Positions 43,930-51,442 of a stretch of DNA of 64,000 nucleotides are shown one piece after another. The notes under the pieces were generated by a model. That model had not been told where the DNA came from and made no database searches. It worked only from the letters and a program-made list of their open reading frames with translations. The DNA lies in assembly GCA_910575245.1 (NCBI GenBank), contig CAJTEN010000025.1:1-64000 (forward strand). Direction: 5' to 3'. Source of the stretch: Clostridia bacterium (GTDB lineage: Bacteria; Bacillota; Clostridia; Lachnospirales; Lachnospiraceae). The first letter of the stretch is position 1; every line of letters begins with the position of its first letter. The translations under genes and the position numbers were made by a program.

Positions 43930-45135
43930 TTACAAAAACATATTTTTTAGCATAAATTTCTTGAATCTTTTTAATTCATCACATTTACGCTGGTGAAGGG
44001 TGATAAGGTGGTCGAGAGTGCGGAAATATGCTGCTATTTTTTTCTGTTCTTCATAACCAGGGTACATATCTTCATAATTCATAACATCATTTATTGATAA
44101 GTTGGTTTGCTTATTACCATCATCGAATTTAAGAAAATATTGATTCCTGTTCATTCGTATGTGCAAATAATATGGGACAGTTTTTTCAAGAGGAGTTATT
44201 CCGGCAATTCTCTGATTAAGCGTGTATTTTTTGGATTTATCAACCAAAAATGTCCTTGCTATAGCTCTTCCGTTTGGAACATCGCTAAGTACAAAAGCAA
44301 TTTCATTTTTGTATAAAGGTTCATTTTGGGATTTGGAATATTTCCTAACTTCACCATCCGTTGAAACAAACTTTGAGTTTACGACAATGTATTCGCCATC
44401 AATATCAATTTCATTTTCGTGTGCTTTCCCATTCCTATATTTAGCAACCTCTCCGAACTTACGCTGTTCCCAATCATCAGTAAAACCTGAAAATCTAATT
44501 TCCGGCACACGCTCCCCATCTTTCGGAAACATTTTTTGAAGCATATATTCTTTAAGTTTTTTTGTCTCTTCACACTTACGCTGGTGAAGGGTGATGAGAT
44601 TATCAAGGTTGCGGAAATACTCACCAATTTTCTTTTGTTCCGCATAAGTCGGCATAGAAATCTCATAACCTGCGTACTCTTGTGCATTTACACCTGGCTG
44701 TCCCGAACGTTGCGAAGTAATACGAATAAATTTTTCATAATCACCCGTTAGAGTATTCTGAAACACAAATTCTGGTGCAAACCTATCTTTTACTCGTCCA
44801 CGAATCAAGAAACCTGCATAGTAAACCAAACCATCAGAATGCTTATAAATATAGGTTTTTCCAACACTAGCACCAGTTCTAGCAAACAAAATATCCCCAT
44901 ATTTCAAGCGGTAATTTTCAGCACCAGTCAAATTCATATCGGGCGAAGTAACGTCCTCTTGCAGAAACTCATGAGTGCCATCATCTATGTCAGTTATACG
45001 AATGTACTTGTTCTCACCATCATATTCTTTAGATGCTGCGTTGAGTCCATATTCGAAAGACTCGCAGATTTCCCCCAGTTTACGCTGTTCCCAATCTTCT
45101 GTAAATCCATTGAATCTAATTTTAGGTTTACTCAT
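43930..45135 (-). CDS. hsdS: Type I restriction enzyme, specificity subunit
   Basis: 401 aa, started at MSKPKIRFNGFTEDWEQRKL (ATG 45135) with aaggggatt upstream; the hsdM stop overlaps the site. Two target-recognition domains are each followed by a conserved helix: YFRNLDNLITLHQRKCEETK near residue 185 and YFRTLDHLITLHQRKCDELK near 380. The phrase IRFSGFTDDWEQRKFGE repeats the N-terminal one near residue 215. The half-repeats at DNA level (for example tggtgaagggtgat at 43991 and 44582) could permit domain exchange by recombination. No second hsdS or invertase is present. Confidence 0.93.
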   Translation of the reverse strand: MSKPKIRFNGFTEDWEQRKLGEICESFEYGLNAASKEYDGENKYIRITDIDDGTHEFLQEDVTSPDMNLTGAENYRLKYGDILFARTGASVGKTYIYKHSDGLVYYAGFLIRGRVKDRFAPEFVFQNTLTGDYEKFIRITSQRSGQPGVNAQEYAGYEISMPTYAEQKKIGEYFRNLDNLITLHQRKCEETKKLKEYMLQKMFPKDGERVPEIRFSGFTDDWEQRKFGEVAKYRNGKAHENEIDIDGEYIVVNSKFVSTDGEVRKYSKSQNEPLYKNEIAFVLSDVPNGRAIARTFLVDKSKKYTLNQRIAGITPLEKTVPYYLHIRMNRNQYFLKFDDGNKQTNLSINDVMNYEDMYPGYEEQKKIAAYFRTLDHLITLHQRKCDELKRFKKFMLKNMFL

Positions 45136-45136
45136 A

Positions 45137-46738
45137 CTAATCCCCTTCAATCATTCCAATATACTTATTTAATAATGCCATCAATGAACTATCGGTTGTT
45201 CTAAGCTCTTTTAACAAGGAACCAAATTCCTCTTGTACCTTATTAAGTTCTTCCTCTGTCCTTGTCATATCTGCAAGCAACTCATCTAAATCAATTTCTT
45301 TCTCCTGTTCAAAATTGTCTACATAACGAGGAATATTCAGATTAAAATCATTTTTCTCAATATCTTCAAAACTTGCGAGATATGATTCTTTCTCTACTGT
45401 CTCCCGCTTAGTGTAAAGTTCCAGTACAGAATCTATATGCTCGTCAGTCATTGCATTCTGCTTCTTTCCTTTATCAAACTTCTTAGAAGCGTCAATAAAC
45501 AATACATCTCTTCCATCTCTATGCTTTTTAAGCACTACAATGCATGTAGGTATCGAAGTGTTATAAAACAGATTAGCTGGCAAGCCGATTACAGCATATA
45601 TATTCCCCGAACGAAGAAGTTTTTCTCTTATCTTTCCCTCTGCTGCGCTGCGGAACAAAACTCCATGAGGTAATACAATTGCCATTGTACCGTTATTTTT
45701 CAAATGATACAGACCGTGTAAAAGAAATGCATAATCAGCTTTTGACTTCGGCGCAAGAACTCCATAATCACTAAATCTTTCATCTTGTAAAAAACCTGCC
45801 GCCGCACTCCATTTAGCTGAATAGGGCGGATTCATAAGAACCATATTAAAGTCTGTTTCCTCTCCGGTCGGCCAGTCTGCATCTAAAGTATCACTATTGC
45901 GAAGATGCTGATTTTCGGGAGCAATTCCATGTAAGAACATATTCATTCTTGCGAGATTATATGTTGAGGTCATAAGCTCCTGTCCATAGTATTTAATATT
46001 TCTGGGATCATTTGAATATTTTTTTGCATTCAGCAGCAATGATCCCGATCCCATACATGGATCATAAACTGATAAGCCTTTCTTATCTTCCTGTCCGGCA
46101 ATAGCTATCTTTGTTAAAATCTTTGATACCGCCTGCGGGGTATAGAATTCTCCAGCTTTCTTTCCTGTTTCAGAAGCAAACTGACCAATCAAATACTCAT
46201 ATGCATTTCCTAATACATCTGCATCAGAACCCTGCAAATCTGCTTTGTCTATTTCTTTAATCAGATTGGAAATTGTGTCGCTCTGTTTTTGATCTCCTGC
46301 TCCAAGACGATTTGAATATAAATCAATGTCTGTAAACAAATCAGCAAATAAAGGATCGCTCTGTTCAATGTTGTTAAATGCCTTTTGTAAGTGCTCTCTA
46401 TTGAATGAATTATTTCTTGCTGCATCTGCAAAGCAAGTGTATGTAAGATCAGGTTCGATCACATAATGAGTAGTCGTCTTAATTTCATCTATAAGTTCCT
46501 CTGCACTTTCATCCCTCAGAGCTTCTCGATATGCATCCAATGCAATTTTCAAAGTTTCTGGCTGCTCATCATAAATAAGATCATATACCTTAATCAAAAA
46601 TGAATCTGACAAGTACTTGTAAAATACGATTCCCAACAAATAATCCTTATACTCGTTTGCATCCATTTTAGAACGCAGAATATCCGCTCCGCTCCATAGA
46701 ACACTGATTAGTTCTTTACTGTTTTCTAATTCTGCCAT
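45137..46738 (-). CDS. hsdM: Type I restriction enzyme, methyltransferase subunit
   Basis: 533 aa. HsdM_N helical domain (residues 1-150), GEFYTPQAVSKILTKIAI near 195, the SAM motif YDPCMGSGSLLLNAKKY near 225 and the catalytic NPPY as NMVLMNPPYSAKW near 305, marking an N6-adenine methylase. It is the first gene of the operon. The C-terminal coiled coil (DELLADMTRTEEELNKVQEE) contacts HsdS, whose gene begins right at the stop codon. Confidence 0.95.
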   Translation of the reverse strand: MAELENSKELISVLWSGADILRSKMDANEYKDYLLGIVFYKYLSDSFLIKVYDLIYDEQPETLKIALDAYREALRDESAEELIDEIKTTTHYVIEPDLTYTCFADAARNNSFNREHLQKAFNNIEQSDPLFADLFTDIDLYSNRLGAGDQKQSDTISNLIKEIDKADLQGSDADVLGNAYEYLIGQFASETGKKAGEFYTPQAVSKILTKIAIAGQEDKKGLSVYDPCMGSGSLLLNAKKYSNDPRNIKYYGQELMTSTYNLARMNMFLHGIAPENQHLRNSDTLDADWPTGEETDFNMVLMNPPYSAKWSAAAGFLQDERFSDYGVLAPKSKADYAFLLHGLYHLKNNGTMAIVLPHGVLFRSAAEGKIREKLLRSGNIYAVIGLPANLFYNTSIPTCIVVLKKHRDGRDVLFIDASKKFDKGKKQNAMTDEHIDSVLELYTKRETVEKESYLASFEDIEKNDFNLNIPRYVDNFEQEKEIDLDELLADMTRTEEELNKVQEEFGSLLKELRTTDSSLMALLNKYIGMIEGD

Positions 46739-46740
46739 CT

Positions 46741-46992
46741 CTGGTTTCTCCTTTAAATATTAGTTTTTCATCATATTCACCATACACAGCATTACTTAGG
46801 ATCTGTCCTGAAATAACTTTTAATTTTGATGTAGGATAAATTCACACAGACCAGTCGGCAGAATGAGACGATGCCGGCAGCATCGTTGTTTGAATCAGGC
46901 GCGGCAGATGAAAATTTAGACGAGTGAAACATAGGGGTTATTAAGTTAAGCCATATCGGTAAAGCAGCGCCGAAATGGAACCGGCTCTGCCT
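46741..46992. other. Intergenic stretch with possible mobile-element remnant
   Basis: No gene is supported here. It contains cgatgccggcagcatcg (a small palindrome, about 46871-46887) and attaagttaagcc (46940-46952), a 13-mer identical to the right terminal repeat of the foldback element at 48581-48769. This may be the worn end of a related element. The hsdM promoter must also lie here but is not clear. Confidence 0.35.
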
Positions 46993-48335
46993 TTATTTAT
47001 TCTCCATATCTATATATTTCTCAATCTTACAAGTATGCTTCTTGCTATCCGGATCGAACAGCGTAGCGCTTCTTCATTATTATAGACTATTGGCGCAGCA
47101 CATATTTTATGCGCCTCTTCTATGGCTTCCGCAACTGCTTTTTCATTCATGTTCAATGTCTGCTTGATCAAATTGTCCGAATTACCAATCAGTTTTGCAA
47201 TTTCTGTATGTTTGCTCGCCGTTATGGCACGGATAACTTCCTGCTTTACCTCTTCATTTGGAATAAATGTTTCCTTCTTCTCAGTGTCATACGCAAGATA
47301 TCCCAGATGAATCAGCAGTGTTAAAACATCATCCCTTCTCTTAATATTCGTCATATCATTTTGAAAAGTTCCCACATCGACTGAGACACGTTCTCCTCCA
47401 AGCATCTGCACGATTGCTTCCTTCAATCCATCCTCGTTCAGGTCAATATAAATCTTAAGAGATTCATATGTCTCTGTCCTTGCCCAGTAACTTCCGAACT
47501 CGTCCCTCTCCAATGCTTCAATAACTGAGTTCGGACTGTACACAGATTTCAAGTGCCGGAAAGTATACCCGTCATACCAATATTTCATCTGCGAAAAATC
47601 CGCACCATATTTTTCACACAAATCTCTTACTTCCAACTCTGTAAAACCTATATATTTTGCCAGATTTCCCGGGCTGAGCATTGTGTATTCCCGAAAATCA
47701 GAAACCGCTGAATGGTTTCCATATTTCTTAATTGGCAAAATACCCGTCATATAAGCTGCTTCAAATATCGTATCCGTCCAACTGCTTTTAAACAGACTTC
47801 TGAGAAGGTCAATATACTCCTTCTGAATCTTTGTATCATCTTTAGCCTCGCGAAAAAGTGCATCCCACTCATCAATGATCACAATAAACCTGTTTCCTGT
47901 TTTCTCAGTAACATGAAACAGAATATCTGCCAGCGCATGATCCCTTTTGATACCCGGATACATTTGTCCGACTTCTTCCACAACCGCATCATTGATATTC
48001 TGCACAACATCTCTGATATCCGGAGTTTTCGATATAAAAAGCGTAATATCCAGATAAATCACATCATACTTATTCAGATATTTCTCAAAAGAATCCTCCT
48101 TTGCTATGTCCAGGCCTTCAAACAGTTCCCTCGAATTACAACTTAAATCATAATATGCGCATAGCATTTTTGCGGCAAACGACTTTCCAAAGCGCCGCGG
48201 CCTGCTGACGCAGGTAAGCTTTCTGGCCGTTCCAAGAGTGCTGTTTATAAATTTGATCATTTCCGTTTTGTCAACATATATGCCTTTTATCATTGACGCA
48301 AATCCGGCATTACCAACGCCAAGATACTTTCCTAC
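46993..48335 (-). pseudogene. AAA-ATPase-like/PD-(D/E)XK protein (subtype A), degraded copy
   Basis: Homology to the intact 9.3-kb gene begins at VGKYLGVGNAGFASMIKGIY (48335), but the initiator codon is GTA; the first ATG is at 48293, inside the conserved N-terminus. The ATPase part is complete (RPRRFGKSFAAKMLCAYYD, IVIIDEWDALFREAKDD). After NNEEALR the nuclease core, about 100 residues with the D and ExK motifs, is gone. The frame ends at 47010, while the family's C-terminal end (KKHTCKIEKYIDMENK) is found one frame over, ending at 46993. This is an internal deletion with frameshift plus loss of the start codon. Confidence 0.75.
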
Positions 48336-48482
48336 TGTCGCTCACTCCTTGTTTTCTGCCCTTTATCACCGAATTCTGTTTGTTTACAGTCTACCATAAT
48401 ACCCTTTTGCGGTCACTCATTTTCTTCTTTTTCCTACTCTACATCGTAACACTTCAGCCTTTCAGCTTCCCTGTTACGGAAT

Positions 48483-48515
48483 CTGCCCATTCCAAATCGC
48501 CTGCGGCGAGGGGCA
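48483..48515. repeat. Dispersed 33-bp palindromic repeat, copy 2
   Basis: The reverse complement of the repeat at 30135-30167 with two mismatches: ctgcccattccaa, then cgcctgcggcg, then aggggca. It is 30 bp upstream of the second dispersed hairpin (48546) and part of a 460-bp repeat-rich gap without genes. Confidence 0.75.
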
Positions 48516-48545
48516 GATCCCTTGGCTATATTTACATATTCTCAC

Positions 48546-48580
48546 GGACTTTGCAGTAAATGCAAAGTCCTGGGCTGAAC
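48546..48580. repeat. Dispersed hairpin repeat, copy 2 (interrupted)
   Basis: ggactttgca-gtaaa-tgcaaagtcc (48546-48570) is the same hairpin as at 24550-24574 with the loop inverted, followed by tgggctgaac. In copy 1 the flank continues directly as tgttac. Here tgttac is found only at 48780-48785, after a 189-bp insert and a duplicate of tgggctgaac. Confidence 0.8.
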
Positions 48581-48769
48581 CAATGTCATTTAGTTAAGTC
48601 TATACACAGCGTCTGATATGATAGGATTCTCCTCAGGACCGTTGGAAAACGCCGGTACTTAATGAGGTTTTCCACGAATTTAGTACCGCTGCGTTTGGAA
48701 CCGAGCGAAAGCGCGTCCTTAGGAGATTCCTATCATGTCAGGCGCGTCCGGCTTAACTTAATGACATTG
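48581..48769. mobile_element. Foldback MITE-like element, 189 bp, with 10-bp target duplication
   Basis: The ends caatgtcatttagttaag (48581-48598) and cttaacttaatgacattg (48752-48769) are inverted repeats with one mismatch. The complementarity continues inward, imperfectly, for about 60 bp (tgataggattctcct against aggagattcctatca). Inner stems such as ggtact/agtacc complete a branched structure. The element is flanked by direct repeats tgggctgaac (48571-48580 and 48770-48779). It has no ORF. The size of the duplication suits IS4- or ISAs1-type transposases, but the source is not in the window. Confidence 0.8.
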
Positions 48770-48798
48770 TGGGCTGAACTGTTACTCTACATCAACTC

Positions 48799-50559
48799 TT
48801 ACCGCTTCTTCCCGTCTTTCATCCCAAACGCTCTCAGCTCCGCATGAAACGCACTCCGTCGCGAATACATCTCCTTATATCTTTGCATCATCCGCTGTTT
48901 CCCGCCGATTTCGCCTCTGGATTCCTTCGCTTCTCCCAATGCCGCCACATAAGCCGCACATTCCCCATAGTAATTACGGCGGTTATTCTCCATAATACCA
49001 GTAACCCGTTTCGTGACAAGTTCCTCGACCCATTGCAGGTAGTTTTCCTTTTCCTCCTCTGAGAGATGAACGGTTTCCTTCCAGCGGCATATGCATTTCC
49101 AGAACCATTCCTCATTGCTATCGGTTATGGTTTCCAGAATTCCCTTCTCATAATCTTCCTTGTCGAATCCTGTGGAAGCTACTACCATATGGCACATACT
49201 CTTTCCGCCTGCAAGCAGGGTGTCACTTTCTGTCAGGAGCAGAAGGAATGCTGCCATTCCGCATTTCATAAATGTGGCGCTCCACCCCAGAGAAGACTTG
49301 ACATTCATGCCGTTCTCTTTCACGTACTGGAATTCCCCTTCCAGAAACGCAAGCATATACACCGTAACCGGGTTTACCTGATTCATTCTCTCCGGCCTTT
49401 CCTGTACATAAAAATATGTATTCTTTCCAGCTTGTCCGCGTGTCTTGCTGCAGATCTGCTCTATATCCGGTCTGACCCTTGACAGATCCTGGCATTCCGT
49501 TATAAGACGCAGATAATTTACAACTCTCGTGTCTGAACGGAAAGCTTCCAGCCAGCATATTTCCACCCCGTCCATCCCATTCCGGAGCGCAATACGGCTC
49601 ATCAGCAATGCGATACGACTTCTTACCGTATATTCAGGGGCAATATTTTCAAGCGCTTCCCTGCCTGCTGCAAACAAAGCCTCAGCTTCTCCTTTGTCCA
49701 TCTCATTCAGGAGATATTGTTCATAAAGTTCCGGATGCTGCGCATGATATTTACGGGCATTCTCCAGAAGTTCGCCCGGATCATTGGTCAATTCCAACGC
49801 TTCCTTCAATAATCTCCGCGCAGTTCCCGTGGTAAGCTGTCCGAGATAAGAAATCCACAACGGAATGAAAGCATCTGTCTCAGGCAGTTCATATCCTCTC
49901 TGCATGACCCTTTCCAGGGTGATATCACCCTGCCGGGAGTTAATGATGATCCTGTACAGCGCACCTGGTCTCTCCTCCAGCGGATTGGCGCAATATGCCA
50001 CACACAAGGCATCCATAACAAAAGATTTATAATCCGGCCCGCCCAGATGATACACTTCCAGTTCATCCATCCTGACCGGTTCCTCCGTATACTCCTGATA
50101 TTCGCCGTCTACCGTGATCTCAAGTCCTATGAGAATCTCCGCAATTTCATATCCGGCTTTATACTCCTCACAGTCTATGCACTGATGTACGAAATCGCAG
50201 GCGTCCGTAAGAACATCCACGACCCCTTCCGGATCTTCATACAGAAATTCTTCATCCATGCTGCAATACCAGTCATCATACTCTTCGTTAAGCGATCCCT
50301 CCAGACACAGTTCCCCGTTCACGATACATTCCAGTTCTTTCCTGATGCCGGCGAGCTTTTCTGTAATGCCACAGTCCTTCTTGGCTTTATTGGTTCTCGT
50401 TTCCCCTCGTTCCTGCATACCTTTCAATCTGCGCAGAAAATCCGAACGCCCGGATTCCGGCAGTTTCCTTGCCATATCATGCACAAACTCTGCAAGGTCG
50501 CTTTTAGACATGCCCTCTGCTTCATGATCCACCTGTTCCAGAAATTTTAATAGATTCAT
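48799..50559 (-). CDS. Large helical-repeat protein of unknown function
   Basis: 586 aa, MNLLKFLEQVDHEAEGMSKS..., acidic and almost wholly alpha-helical, with repeated short helical pairs (YKAGYEIAEILIGLEI, RRLLKEALELTNDPGELLEN, EQYLLNEMDKGEAEALFAAG) reminiscent of TPR/HEAT-like solenoids. The C-terminus (RYKEMYSRRSAFHAELRAFG) is basic. There is no signal peptide, membrane helix or catalytic motif that I can see. It is a single gene with a promoter presumably at 50560-50600, next to a broken zeta-toxin pair. I do not recognise the family. Confidence 0.65.
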   Translation of the reverse strand: MNLLKFLEQVDHEAEGMSKSDLAEFVHDMARKLPESGRSDFLRRLKGMQERGETRTNKAKKDCGITEKLAGIRKELECIVNGELCLEGSLNEEYDDWYCSMDEEFLYEDPEGVVDVLTDACDFVHQCIDCEEYKAGYEIAEILIGLEITVDGEYQEYTEEPVRMDELEVYHLGGPDYKSFVMDALCVAYCANPLEERPGALYRIIINSRQGDITLERVMQRGYELPETDAFIPLWISYLGQLTTGTARRLLKEALELTNDPGELLENARKYHAQHPELYEQYLLNEMDKGEAEALFAAGREALENIAPEYTVRSRIALLMSRIALRNGMDGVEICWLEAFRSDTRVVNYLRLITECQDLSRVRPDIEQICSKTRGQAGKNTYFYVQERPERMNQVNPVTVYMLAFLEGEFQYVKENGMNVKSSLGWSATFMKCGMAAFLLLLTESDTLLAGGKSMCHMVVASTGFDKEDYEKGILETITDSNEEWFWKCICRWKETVHLSEEEKENYLQWVEELVTKRVTGIMENNRRNYYGECAAYVAALGEAKESRGEIGGKQRMMQRYKEMYSRRSAFHAELRAFGMKDGKKR

Positions 50560-50571
50560 TTGTATCTCTTC

Positions 50572-51101
50572 CTAATTTAGATTCTTCTTTATCATTTGAT
50601 CAATCGCCGTCAACATTTGAATATCTTCTAAATACCATTCTGAGCACTCATCAAAATAGATCTCCTCTTTTCGTTTCTTAAATATACGAAACGGCCTATT
50701 TCCCGAGTTATCGTATATGTGACATACATCACATATTTTAACCAAATCTTTAATCAGTTTGAGTGCCCTGTCATATCTTGTAATTATTTTTTCTTCCGGT
50801 ACGTCATGCCCGCCTGATTCTACCCTCGATTTTACACGCCATACATTAATCATAGGATTAGATTTCGTTCCGTGGATAACACCGTTTCAAAACAAAACTC
50901 ATCCATCTGTTCAATATGCATTTCTCGTTGCTTTTCTGCTATCTGCGCCGCATCCAAATCTGAACATTTGATACTCTTCTTAATTTCATCGGCGTTAACA
51001 TAATCCATCGGTGGTTTTAACAGTTCCGTAATCGTACTTTTCCCCGAACCATTCGGTCCGGCAAAAACCACAATCTCAGGTTTCTTCGACAACACGCTCA
51101 C
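50572..51101 (-). pseudogene. Zeta-toxin-like kinase, split by internal deletion
   Basis: The first part (GTG 51101) has the P-loop IVVFAGPNGSGKSTITELL, DYVNADEIKKSIK and FCFETVLSTERNLIL, then stops. A second frame (ATG 50853) continues with INVWRVKSRVESGGHDVPEE, KIITRYDRALKLIKDLV and ICDVCHIYDNSG. In intact homologues about 20-25 residues (LLKKAKEQGY...-type) lie between these parts. They are missing and the frame is shifted. Zeta-type kinases phosphorylate UDP-N-acetylglucosamine. This copy is unlikely to work, although a 4-bp overlap of the two frames gives the look of two genes. Confidence 0.8.
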
Positions 51102-51296
51102 TATAACGCCCCTTTCTCATTCTTCTGCCCACTTCTATCCTTGATCCGTCGCTGTTCTCCTGGTATATGATCTGAGTTTCCCTGTCATATCTGATGATTG
51201 GAAGCTCCATCGCTTTCTTTTTTCCAGTTCAATTCTTACTGCTTCATTTACGCGTTTGACAACTGCTTCATCAGAAATATATTCTTCTCGCTTCAT
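51076..51296 (-). pseudogene. Antitoxin-like small gene upstream of zeta, frameshifted
   Basis: ATG 51296, behind gaagga, gives MKREEYISDEAVVKRVNEAV then RIELEKRK and a wrong continuation. One frame over, the expected sequence follows: AMELPIIRYDRETQIIYQEN, SDGSRIEVGRRMRKGRYSER, stopping at 51076 inside the zeta gene. The shift is at a run of six A. This pairing with a zeta kinase is regular in Lachnospiraceae and the small protein is the presumed antitoxin. Both members of this module are therefore damaged, each by a different mutation. Confidence 0.7.
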
Positions 51297-51442
51297 ATTT
51301 TCCTTCTTTCTTCAATTCTTTTCATACAATGCCACGCCATATACAATTTTCTCTATTATACAAAATCATTACCCAATTTACCATATTTTACTTCGGCTTC
51401 CCATTCAAATCCCCATCCAGATATTATTCACGCTCTCGCTGT

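Noticed and set aside
48581-48769. Known large structured RNA (such as raiA, OLE or HEARO type)
   Set aside because: I could not match conserved motifs of these classes. Perfect flanking duplication and terminal inverted repeats fit a mobile element better, although an RNA role is not excluded.
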